A DNA stretch of 64,000 bases from Clostridia bacterium. Its GTDB lineage: Bacteria; Bacillota; Peptococcia; DRI-13; UBA5745. Below, in pieces: positions 53,906 through 61,317 of this stretch. The notes under the pieces are model-generated. The model made no database searches and was not told the origin of the DNA. It saw only the letters and a list, made by a program, of their open reading frames with translations. Within the stretch, counting starts at the first letter, position 1, and every line of letters begins with the position of its first letter. The stretch is taken from assembly GCA_018434325.1 (NCBI GenBank), contig JAHDPO010000013.1:62001-126000 (forward strand). Reading direction: 5' to 3'. A program made the translations under genes and the position numbers.

Positions 53906-54796
53906 TTAGCAATCCTTGACCTTGATGCCGGCCAGATCTTCCCAGACCTTGATGACGGCGGAAATATCCTGACGATTGAGGCCTTTGGCCCGGGCCATTT
54001 CAAAAACCTGAGCCGCAGCGGCGGTCAGGGGCAGAGGAGAGGCCACGTCTTTGGCGGCGTCAAGAGCCAGACCCAGATCCTTGTATTGCAGATCCACGGC
54101 AAAACCGGTGTCAAAAGCGTCGGCCATGATGAATTTGTCAAACTTGGCTTCCAGCGCATAGGAACGGCCGGAGCTGACGCTGATCACTTCTTTCATGGTT
54201 TCCGCTTTGAGACCCAGCTTAGCGCCTAAAACGAGGGCTTCGGCCAGAGCGGCCATGCTGGTGCCCAGAAGCAGGTTATTGACGATTTTGATGGCGTCGC
54301 CGGCGCCGGCTTCCCCAACGTGGTAAATATTTTTACCTAATACTTGAAGAACCGGAGCAACCTTTTCATAAGTTTCCTCGTCACAGCCTACCATGATGGT
54401 CAAGGTGCCTGCCGCAGCGCCGGACACGCCGCCGCTGACGGGAGCGTCCATGTATTTGACGCCGTATTTCTCGCCGGCCTTGGCCATCGCCTTTGTGGTG
54501 GCGGGAGCTACGCTGCTCATGTCCATGATGATGGTGCCGGGCTTACAGTTTTCCATTACGCCGCCTTTGCCGGTCATTACCGTCTCCACGATCTTGGCGT
54601 TGGGCAGGGAAGTGACGATCAAATCAGCCTTGTCGGACAATTCCCCGCTATCGGCACAAGCTTTGGCGCCGAAGCCTTCCAGCTCTTTGACGTTTGCTTC
54701 AACTAAATCGTAAACATAAACTTCATAGCCGGCGGCCAAAAGATTTTTTGCCATAGGCTTGCCCATGGCGCCTGCGCCGATAAAACCGATTTTCAT
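53906..54796 (-). CDS. hgd: 2-(hydroxymethyl)glutarate dehydrogenase
   Basis: A 296-residue beta-hydroxyacid dehydrogenase of the 3-hydroxyisobutyrate family. The NAD loop GFIGAGAMGKPMAKNLLAAG is at residues 4-23, DAPVSGGVSGAAAGTLTIMV (near 118) binds substrate, and the catalytic Lys lies in DAIKIVNNLLLG (near 170). It reduces 2-formylglutarate from enamidase to (S)-2-(hydroxymethyl)glutarate with NADH. The enamidase and reductase genes in the same cluster support the assignment over tartronate semialdehyde reductase. Confidence 0.88.
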   Translation of the reverse strand: MKIGFIGAGAMGKPMAKNLLAAGYEVYVYDLVEANVKELEGFGAKACADSGELSDKADLIVTSLPNAKIVETVMTGKGGVMENCKPGTIIMDMSSVAPATTKAMAKAGEKYGVKYMDAPVSGGVSGAAAGTLTIMVGCDEETYEKVAPVLQVLGKNIYHVGEAGAGDAIKIVNNLLLGTSMAALAEALVLGAKLGLKAETMKEVISVSSGRSYALEAKFDKFIMADAFDTGFAVDLQYKDLGLALDAAKDVASPLPLTAAAAQVFEMARAKGLNRQDISAVIKVWEDLAGIKVKDC

Positions 54797-54842
54797 GAGT
54801 AATCAATCCTCTTTCTTGTAGTATCAGTGGATTAAGGAAACA

Positions 54843-54867
54843 GGGGGGCGGCCATGCGTCGTCCCCC
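54843..54867 (-). terminator. GC-rich hairpin between the AA_synth gene and hgd
   Basis: GGGGGGCG pairs with CGTCCCCC (one G-T wobble) around a 9-base loop, followed on the minus strand by TGTTTCC. It looks like an attenuating or processing hairpin in the long operon. Confidence 0.4.
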
Positions 54868-54894
54868 ATAAAACCTCAATCACCCAAAATAGTA

Positions 54895-55476
54895 TTAGCG
54901 CAAGCCGTCTTCGCCTTTGATTTCACTGATTTGCAGGCCGCCGATTCTGGCATGAGGACGGCCGCCGTCGGTGAAAGCCAGAGCTACGACGATTTCGTCG
55001 CATTTGGGAGCGTCGGCGATTCTGACTTCCATGGCGTCATAATGAGTGCGGACAAAAGCGGCGTCTTTGTAGTGCAGGGGCACGTCCAGAGCCGTACCGG
55101 CAGCGCCGGCTTTTTTAGCGGAGGGAATGATGGCTTTGCCGCCGCCGATGGCATCCCGCATGGGTTTGCCCAGCTTGGGATGGAGAATAGCAGCGCAGTG
55201 CTCTAATTCGCCGTCCAGGCCGGCGATGGCGCCTTTGCCGTAGCTGTGGACATTGCCTTCGCCCAGGACCTTTACGGCTTCTTTGGAGAGATAATCTCCC
55301 AGCCATTCGCCGATTTCGCTGAGTTCGGACAAGTCTTCCTGGTATTTGCCGGCATAGGGATTCTTAATAACGGCAGCTACGGAAACCCGGCGGATGGGTT
55401 TTTCCAGATCGGAGAAGCCTTCGTAACGGATCTCTTCCACAGAGGTGACAACTTTTCTGATTTTGGGCTCTAACAT
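54895..55476 (-). CDS. AA_synth (amino acid synthesis) family protein
   Basis: A 193-residue soluble protein that matches the 'amino acid synthesis' family (PF06684 as I know it): IRRVSVAAVIKNPYAG, GKPMRDAIGGGKAIIPS, GTALDVPLHYKDAAFVR and FTDGGRPHARIGGL. The family has no established reaction, but it recurs with amidohydrolases in N-heterocycle degradation clusters, and this gene lies between hgd and the UPF0280/hnr/ena genes. It may assist enamidase or act on 2-formylglutarate; that is a guess. ATG 55476 follows AAAGGAGAG; the TTG at 55482 is disregarded. Confidence 0.75.
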   Translation of the reverse strand: MLEPKIRKVVTSVEEIRYEGFSDLEKPIRRVSVAAVIKNPYAGKYQEDLSELSEIGEWLGDYLSKEAVKVLGEGNVHSYGKGAIAGLDGELEHCAAILHPKLGKPMRDAIGGGKAIIPSAKKAGAAGTALDVPLHYKDAAFVRTHYDAMEVRIADAPKCDEIVVALAFTDGGRPHARIGGLQISEIKGEDGLR

Positions 55477-55499
55477 AAGCAATCTCTCCTTTTATCTGT

Positions 55500-56399
55500 T
55501 TATTGATTTTGAATTTCAGTTTTAGCTCCGGGCATATTGATTTGAATCATGTGATCCTGGACCCTGGCGGTCATGGCCAGCAAATTACCTTTATGCTTTT
55601 GGCGGAAAGCTTCCTGCTCTACTTGGGCCAAGGCCTGCCGCACTTCCCGGCGGGTCAGCCGGTCCACTGCCGCCACTACCTCCAAATCCCGGATATCGCT
55701 TTGGGGATCGAAAACACCGGCCTTGGCGGTCAATACCCGGGGCGAAGGAACGTAGGAGGTATTGGCCAGATGAGTAGCCAAAGCGTCGGCTAAGATGCAA
55801 CGGGAAGAAAAAACACTGACCCCCTGGGCAATGCCCCGGGTGAAGCTCCTGCCTCCTAAACCGCTGGTAGCCACGCCGCCGATACCGTCCTCAGCTTTGA
55901 TGGGAACCACCACATCCACTTGACCGGCAGCCAGGCTTGACATGATGCCCAGATTGAGCTTTTGTCCGGGAGCCAGCCTTATAGCCACATCGCCGCCGTT
56001 ATTGACGGAGACCCGCTGAGCGCCCCGGGCAAAGAGCCAATCGGCCACTAAATCTGCCATGGCGCCGGCAACGGTAGCCATAGGAGTCAGGGTAGGCTCC
56101 TCAACCGCTAAGACGGCCTCCAGCATTTGGGCCGGCAGTCCCGTCAGAATCCGCAAGGGGATTTGGCCGGGATACAGGCGCAGCAAATCCAGAGAAGAGG
56201 TAAGCTCTTTTAAACCTTCCTCGATTACGGCAAAGGCCTGGCAGCAAAGCTCCGTCAAGGGCAGGCCGTCTTTATCAGCCATGATCACCATGGAGACGGG
56301 CCCATAGTCTACGTAAACCTTGCCATCCTCCAGCACCCGGAAAGGCCCGGGGGCATTGGCGGTGTGAAGCTGATCATGATGTGTGATTTGATGCTGCAT
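55500..56399 (-). CDS. UPF0280 family protein (ApbE-like fold)
   Basis: A 299-residue UPF0280 protein. VAGAMADLVADWLFARGAQ and VNNGGDVAIRLAPG (near 115-145) echo the N-x-GGD substrate loop of ApbE flavin transferases, whose fold the family shares. It starts 33 bases after hnr. Because 6-hydroxynicotinate reductase of E. barkeri carries covalently bound flavin, a role in attaching that flavin is attractive; no experiment I know shows it. Cytoplasmic; no lipoprotein signal. Confidence 0.75.
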   Translation of the reverse strand: MQHQITHHDQLHTANAPGPFRVLEDGKVYVDYGPVSMVIMADKDGLPLTELCCQAFAVIEEGLKELTSSLDLLRLYPGQIPLRILTGLPAQMLEAVLAVEEPTLTPMATVAGAMADLVADWLFARGAQRVSVNNGGDVAIRLAPGQKLNLGIMSSLAAGQVDVVVPIKAEDGIGGVATSGLGGRSFTRGIAQGVSVFSSRCILADALATHLANTSYVPSPRVLTAKAGVFDPQSDIRDLEVVAAVDRLTRREVRQALAQVEQEAFRQKHKGNLLAMTARVQDHMIQINMPGAKTEIQNQ

Positions 56400-56431
56400 A
56401 AAAGCCTCCGCAAACCGGTAAGTAATCGGTC

Positions 56432-57928
56432 CTAGGCATCGCCTTTTAGGGTTTTAACATCCTTGACTTGATCCATATGGCCGCCAATAGACTCGTAGTC
56501 GGACAGTTTCATGGTATATTCCACGGGAGCCACTGTGGCGGGGGTGGGTACCCAGCTGAAGCCGTTGGCCACTACCTGCTCGGTATCGATGATGAAGTTG
56601 ATGCCGCCGCCGGGCAGAATGAAGGTGGGAGCGCCGCCGATGGTCAGTACGGCTTTGCCGGCGTGGACGGCTTGGGAAAGGGAGAGAGGCTTTTTGCAGA
56701 CGCCGCCCCGGGCGCTGCCGCCGGTACCGCCGGTGTACATGACGGAGCAACGGGATTCCTCACAAGCTTCGTTGATGGCTTTCGGCACTTTCAGGGCCTT
56801 TTCCGTCATGGGGATGGCCTTAACTTCGCCGTCGGCCTGCAGCTCAAAGAGCTCATAGATCTCGCCGGTGGTGTTGACCACCAGAATAGTCATGCCGGGT
56901 TTGGCAACGGACATATCGACGCTCTTAATGGCGTCCCGGCAGCTCATCAGCGTAGTGCCGCCAATGCCGTCGCCGTGTTCGCCGAAATAGCGGCCCCGGG
57001 AGCTCTTGGTGGCGTTGGGCACCACGCCGCTCCAGGAAAGACCGATGGCTGCTCCGGCCAAATGCTCGGTGCATAAGCCGATGACGTGGTGGTCAATGAC
57101 CAGGCATTCGTCGACGCATTCTTTCATCAGGTAGGCAAAAAGACCTACGGTAGCGCTGCCGCAGCCCAGGCGCATTTTCTTTTCCTGGACGCCGTTGATG
57201 ATGGGAGCTTTGCCGGCCTGCATCCGGACTTTATATTTCTTATCTACGGAAACTTCCACCTCTTGGCCGTTGGCCAGTTCCACGATGGTACGGGCCGTCA
57301 TGAAGCCGCCGTCGCCGGTAAGCCGGTTGGCGCCGCCGATGGCGATCATCTTGGAGCCGTATTCTTCCGTATTGACCATGCCGACTACTTTACCGTCACG
57401 GTAGACCTTAGCGCCTTCTTCACCAATGTAGCTGTTGGTATCCAGCTTCACAATCAGGCCGCTGTAGCTCAAAGGAGCTTCCGTCACTACGGTAACCACA
57501 TCCACGCCTTCTCTGCTTTCCTTGACGATATGGGGAGCAGGCAGGGAGCAGGGGTAGTTGGCGCCGCCGCCGACGGCGGTGATAATGGGCCGGCGGATAT
57601 TCTCCTCGGGGAAGATCAAATCCTTAGGCTCCAGAACATGCTCCAGAGTTCTTTCCAGCTTGCCGTCCCGGTTGATATAGCGCTTGCAGGCGCCGGTAGC
57701 GCCTGCGGGCACCCGGCACTGAATGGGGCAATAGCTGCAAATCACAGCGGTAGCCGGCAATTTGTCGGTTTTCTCCAAAGCTTTAAAAGGGCAAACCCGC
57801 ACACAGATGCCGCATTGTACGCAGGTATCTTTAATGTGCAGTTTTTTTCTTTCTAAATACAAAGCGTCTACGGGACAGTTTTTTACGCAAATACCGCAGC
57901 TTTTACAATTCTCGTTAACGATGATCAC
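56432..57928 (-). CDS. hnr: 6-hydroxynicotinate reductase
   Basis: A protein of about 498 residues. Two [4Fe-4S] motifs open it, CKSCGICVKNCPVDAL (near 8) and CVQCGICVRVCPFKAL (near 37), followed by a second Cys group CPIQC...GACK (near 70-85) that could hold the [2Fe-2S] centre. The rest is a glycine-rich flavin-linked domain. It reduces 6-hydroxynicotinate to 1,4,5,6-tetrahydro-6-oxonicotinate; the E. barkeri enzyme has covalent flavin and three Fe-S clusters. GTG 57928 has AAGAAAGG at a proper distance; the ATG at 57937 abuts that site. Confidence 0.9.
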   Translation of the reverse strand: MIIVNENCKSCGICVKNCPVDALYLERKKLHIKDTCVQCGICVRVCPFKALEKTDKLPATAVICSYCPIQCRVPAGATGACKRYINRDGKLERTLEHVLEPKDLIFPEENIRRPIITAVGGGANYPCSLPAPHIVKESREGVDVVTVVTEAPLSYSGLIVKLDTNSYIGEEGAKVYRDGKVVGMVNTEEYGSKMIAIGGANRLTGDGGFMTARTIVELANGQEVEVSVDKKYKVRMQAGKAPIINGVQEKKMRLGCGSATVGLFAYLMKECVDECLVIDHHVIGLCTEHLAGAAIGLSWSGVVPNATKSSRGRYFGEHGDGIGGTTLMSCRDAIKSVDMSVAKPGMTILVVNTTGEIYELFELQADGEVKAIPMTEKALKVPKAINEACEESRCSVMYTGGTGGSARGGVCKKPLSLSQAVHAGKAVLTIGGAPTFILPGGGINFIIDTEQVVANGFSWVPTPATVAPVEYTMKLSDYESIGGHMDQVKDVKTLKGDA

Positions 57929-57984
57929 GAAATCCATCCTTTCTTAAACCCTTTTAACCCTTAACCCTTTAAATCCCGAATATT

Positions 57985-58069
57985 ATACTAATCTGCCTGT
58001 GCCTTTGGCGCAGTGGCAATCAAGAATTGCCAGATTAAAATATGGAATATTTTAATCGCAGAATAGTAT
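57985..58069. repeat. Cloverleaf element 3
   Basis: The outer stem ATACTAATCTGC (57985-57996) pairs with GCAGAATAGTAT (58058-58069), 11 of 12. Three hairpins inside: 57997-58013 (CTGTG/CGCAG, one wobble where element 2 has a Watson-Crick pair), 58014-58032 (TGGCAAT/ATTGCCA) and 58033-58057 (11 pairs, loop GGA). No junction bases are unpaired. Its last base is also the last base of the enamidase stop codon. Confidence 0.7.
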
Positions 58070-59229
58070 TACATGACTTTGGCTTGACGTGTGGCGGGAG
58101 GCGTATTGCGGCTCTTATTGACCTTGACTACGCCGTCGATGATGACGATGCTGACGCCGGGCACGTCGCCGGCGGCAATGGCGCTCAGGGCGTCCTCGGC
58201 TACGGAGCCCAGAGGAGCATCCATGATCACCAGGTCGGCCTCTTTACCGGAAGCAATAATACCGGTGTTCAGACCGTAGACCTTGGCGGTATTGCCGGTG
58301 GCCATGCAAACGGTCTGCTCGGGAGCGATGCCGGACACGGAAGCGATCTGGCACATATTGCGCAGAATGCCCAGGGGAATCAGGCCGGTGCCGGAAGGAG
58401 CGTCGTTGCCGAAGATGATCCGGGGCAGCATGCCTTTTTCCTGGGCCCGGCGAGCTACGTAATCGGCTACCTTGGGATTGCCGCACTGAACGATTTCCAA
58501 AGCAAACTCCGTCTCGTCCATGATGCGGTCCACTTCCTGCAAAGAGACAGCGGTAGGTCCGCCATTGATATGAGAAACTACATCGGGTTTTGTGGCGATA
58601 ACATCAGCGGCAGTGACGGTGGAGCTGCCGGGGATGGAGGTGCCGCCGGTATGCATTTGCACCTTGAAGCCGTATTTATGGGCCCACTCTACCATGGGAG
58701 CTGCTTCGGCAGGAGACTTAACGGAGCCCAGGCCGATTTCGCCGACGATCCATACGCCTTGCTCTTTCAACTCGGCAAAGTCTTTTTCCACTAAGCCTTT
58801 TTCTAAAATCAAAGCGCCGCCGTGGACTTTCACGCCGGAAGGCCGGGCATTCTCATAAGATTTATGAGCTAAAATGGCCAAAGCCTTTGTGCCCACAGGA
58901 TCTTTGGGACGGCCGGGCATATGGGCCTCGCCGGCGGAAATCATCGTGGTGACGCCGCCGTGCAGAGCGCTGTCAATATAATTAAGAGTGGACTGGCGCT
59001 GGGCAAAATCCCCAATGGTGGTATGAACGTGAGAATCAAAAAGTCCGGGTGTTACGGTGGCGCCGGCAGCGTCGATAACTTTGGCGCCTTCAGCATTTTC
59101 GGCCAGCTCTTTGCCGCCGACGGCAACGATAAGGTTGTCCTCCACGACAATGGTATCGCCTTTCAGGATAGGGTTAGCACAATCCCCGCTGACAATAGTA
59201 CCGATGTTGGTGATGATTAACTTGCTCAT
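58069..59229 (-). CDS. ena: Enamidase
   Basis: A 386-residue bifunctional amidohydrolase. FDSHVHTTIGDF (near 60) gives the HxH metal pair, then QMHTGGTS (near 185), HINGGPTAV (near 220) and FGNDAPSGTGL (near 283, catalytic Asp). It hydrolyses 1,4,5,6-tetrahydro-6-oxonicotinate to ammonia and (S)-2-formylglutarate; the E. barkeri enzyme has an Fe-Zn centre. ATG 59229 follows GAGGAGA; the longer frame to 59325 runs back into the sigma-54 promoter and is unlikely. First gene of the nicotinate operon. Confidence 0.9.
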   Translation of the reverse strand: MSKLIITNIGTIVSGDCANPILKGDTIVVEDNLIVAVGGKELAENAEGAKVIDAAGATVTPGLFDSHVHTTIGDFAQRQSTLNYIDSALHGGVTTMISAGEAHMPGRPKDPVGTKALAILAHKSYENARPSGVKVHGGALILEKGLVEKDFAELKEQGVWIVGEIGLGSVKSPAEAAPMVEWAHKYGFKVQMHTGGTSIPGSSTVTAADVIATKPDVVSHINGGPTAVSLQEVDRIMDETEFALEIVQCGNPKVADYVARRAQEKGMLPRIIFGNDAPSGTGLIPLGILRNMCQIASVSGIAPEQTVCMATGNTAKVYGLNTGIIASGKEADLVIMDAPLGSVAEDALSAIAAGDVPGVSIVIIDGVVKVNKSRNTPPATRQAKVM

Positions 59230-59308
59230 AATACATTCTCCTCTCTCTATGTAAAAGAAAAAGTGGTGGGTCCGGTCTTCTTCTGACCATCTATACAATA
59301 GATGTTTT

Positions 59309-59325
59309 AGCAAGAAACATGCCAA
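59309..59325 (-). promoter_or_regulatory. Sigma-54 (-24/-12) promoter of the nicotinate operon
   Basis: On the minus strand TTGGCATGTTTCTTGCT has the invariant GG and GC doublets exactly 10 bases apart (consensus TGGCAC-N5-TTGCW). It lies about 80 bases upstream of the enamidase ATG, just downstream of a sigma-54 activator gene. Confidence 0.8.
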
Positions 59326-59456
59326 GGTTTCGACAATGTTGAAGAATATAATAAAATATACAAAAAACCTTACCGTTGTTAAGATTTTTGATGATGAAGC
59401 CGACGAAGCAAGAGAAGGAAAGGCTGGCGGTTAAATATGGAAAAAGCCGCAAAACA

Positions 59457-59470
59457 TTTCAAAAATGTAA
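59457..59470 (-). promoter_or_regulatory. Upstream activator site 1 (TTTCA-N4-TGTAA)
   Basis: One of three related 14-base dyads; this copy has one half-site mismatch in TGAAA but sits in a wider ACATTT/AAATGT inverted repeat. It lies about 130 bases upstream of the -24 element. Confidence 0.6.
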
Positions 59471-59509
59471 TGCCTCAAAAATATGACGGCCTGCGAAGGA
59501 TTTATCTCG

Positions 59510-59523
59510 TTTCAAAAATGAAA
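59510..59523 (-). promoter_or_regulatory. Upstream activator site 2 (TTTCA-AAAA-TGAAA)
   Basis: A perfect dyad TTTCA-N4-TGAAA, 53 bases (about five helical turns) from site 1 and 20 bases (about two turns) from site 3. Likely bound by the sigma-54 activator encoded at 59593-61167. Confidence 0.68.
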
Positions 59524-59529
59524 TGGTGA

Positions 59530-59543
59530 TTTCAATTATGAAA
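59530..59543 (-). promoter_or_regulatory. Upstream activator site 3 (TTTCA-ATTA-TGAAA)
   Basis: A second perfect dyad with a different spacer (ATTA), so the half-sites and not the spacer are conserved. It is 50 bases past the end of the activator gene. Confidence 0.68.
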
Positions 59544-59592
59544 GGTGCAGACTTCTATATTAATGAGGCATAAAGGACGGAGCTCCGATATT

Positions 59593-61167
59593 CTATTCTT
59601 CTATAGCAAATTCTTTGATTTTTCGCCAAAGGGTGATGGTGCTGATACCCAGAAGATCGGCGGCTTCTTTTTTGACGCCGCCGGCATGGTGCAGGGCGTT
59701 TTTGATGGCAGCTATTTCCGCGTGCTGTATCTGATCTTTTAAATTGAAGGATTTGCCCGAGGGACCGCTGTGACCCAGACTCAGGTTCAGCAAATAGGGA
59801 GGCAGGCTTGAACTCAGCAGCTGGCTTTCATTGACGCTGGTCATATTCATGGCCCGCTCCACACAGCTTTTCAGCTCCCGGACATTGCCGGGCCAGTGGT
59901 GGCTCATCAAAATATCATAAAATCTGTCCTCGGCGGAAAAGACGAATTTTCCCAAGAGCCGGTTAAACTCAGCAATAAAGTTTTTAACCAGCAGAGGGAT
60001 ATCCTCTTTGCGCTCCCGCAAAGGTGGGATGCGGATCTCGATGACGTTGATGCGGTAGTAGAGATCCTCCCGGAAACGGCCTTCTCTGACAGCCTGAAGC
60101 AGGTCGCTGTGGGTGGAGGAAATGATGCGGACATCCAGTTTAATGGGGGTGAATTCCCCGATGCGCATCACTTCTTTTTCCTGGATCACCCGCAGCAGCT
60201 TCGTCTGGAGATCCGGCGGCATTTCGCTGATTTCGTCAAGGAAAATCGTGCCGGTATTGGCTTGCTCGAAAGCGCCGCTGCTGCCTTCTTTTTTGGCGCC
60301 GGTAAAAGCGCCGCCGGAATAGCCGAATAAATAGCTTTCGATGATGGTGGCCGGTATGGCGCCGCAGTTGATGGCGACGAAGGGTTTGTCCCGGCGGTCG
60401 CTTTCGTTATGAATAGCCTGGGCAAATAGCTCTTTGCCGGTGCCCGTTTCTCCGTTAAGCAAAATGGAGGAGGCCCGGGAGGCCGTAAGGCACAGGTGCT
60501 TGGCGTAAGTGATCTTTTCGCTTTCACCTATAATGTCTTTTAAATTGTAGCGGGCGGTCTGAAATTTTTTAACCTCTTCAAATAATTTTTTCTCATGATG
60601 GACGGTAAGCTCGTTATTAAAGCCCAGGCCGTATTCCTTCGTGATCGGAATCCGAATGGCCATAGCCCCGTGAACGGAAGTTGATTCGCCGAAGGTGGGG
60701 GTCTGATCTTCCATAGCTTTGCGGGCCAGCTTGCTGACTTTGCCGATTTGCTTTTCGATGACCTTGCCGCCTGCGTCTACCGTATTGAGACGCAGGCCGT
60801 TTTTATCGAAGATAACAGCTTCGCCGCCCACCAGGCGGGCAATAAAGGGCAGGGCCTGATCCAGGGATTTGACGAGGGCTTGATCCCTTTCGGTCTTGGC
60901 GATGTTGCTGGCGGCGATGACGTAATTGCCAAAGGGGATGGCCCAGGTTTGGGCGTCGTTGGCAATTTGGGAAAAGCCGATCTTGATTTGGCCGCTTTCC
61001 CCGGCTTCCCGGGCCAGGTCATAAACCATGCCCCGCATTTCCGTCAATTCCGTACCTGAGGAATCATAGGTTCTGATGCGGATGCCGGAGCTGTCGGTGA
61101 TTGTAGAATAGCCTTCACAAATATGGGCGATGGATTTTAATGCTTCTTCAAACTGAGCAGCTTCCAT
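59593..61167 (-). CDS. Sigma-54-dependent transcriptional activator of the nicotinate cluster
   Basis: A 524-residue enhancer-binding protein. The N-terminal ~205 residues hold two similar sensor modules (see TDSSGIRIRTYDSSG near 23 and FDKNGLRLNTVDAGG near 120). The AAA+ domain (about 215-450) has Walker A NGETGTGKE, the sigma-54 loop GAFTGA, Walker B TIFLDEIS and RFREDLYYR. A Fis-type HTH ends it (KKEAADLLGISTITLWRKI). It is not a phosphorylated response regulator; a pathway metabolite probably binds the sensor region. Targets are likely the three dyads and the -24/-12 promoter just downstream. Confidence 0.9.
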   Translation of the reverse strand: MEAAQFEEALKSIAHICEGYSTITDSSGIRIRTYDSSGTELTEMRGMVYDLAREAGESGQIKIGFSQIANDAQTWAIPFGNYVIAASNIAKTERDQALVKSLDQALPFIARLVGGEAVIFDKNGLRLNTVDAGGKVIEKQIGKVSKLARKAMEDQTPTFGESTSVHGAMAIRIPITKEYGLGFNNELTVHHEKKLFEEVKKFQTARYNLKDIIGESEKITYAKHLCLTASRASSILLNGETGTGKELFAQAIHNESDRRDKPFVAINCGAIPATIIESYLFGYSGGAFTGAKKEGSSGAFEQANTGTIFLDEISEMPPDLQTKLLRVIQEKEVMRIGEFTPIKLDVRIISSTHSDLLQAVREGRFREDLYYRINVIEIRIPPLRERKEDIPLLVKNFIAEFNRLLGKFVFSAEDRFYDILMSHHWPGNVRELKSCVERAMNMTSVNESQLLSSSLPPYLLNLSLGHSGPSGKSFNLKDQIQHAEIAAIKNALHHAGGVKKEAADLLGISTITLWRKIKEFAIEE

Positions 61168-61251
61168 GGTGGCTTCCTTTCTTATACCGATATTATCTCA
61201 TACCGAAGCCTGTACCGGCATGGTTTTTTTAGGCGGAGTCGGTATTGAGGG

Positions 61252-61279
61252 TTGATTATAGCGGTTATTGATGTAGAAT
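61252..61279 (+). promoter_or_regulatory. Possible sigma-A promoter for the YczE-like gene
   Basis: TTGATT (61252-61257), a 16-base spacer and TAGAAT (61274-61279), about 40 bases before the ATG at 61318. Confidence 0.45.
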
Positions 61280-61317
61280 GAACAGTATGGCAGGAATCCA
61301 AAAAGGGAGATGTGGTC

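Noticed and set aside
58069-59325. Longer enamidase starting at 59325
   Set aside because: The extra 32 residues are encoded by the sigma-54 promoter and leader, and the downstream ATG has a strong GAGGAGA site.
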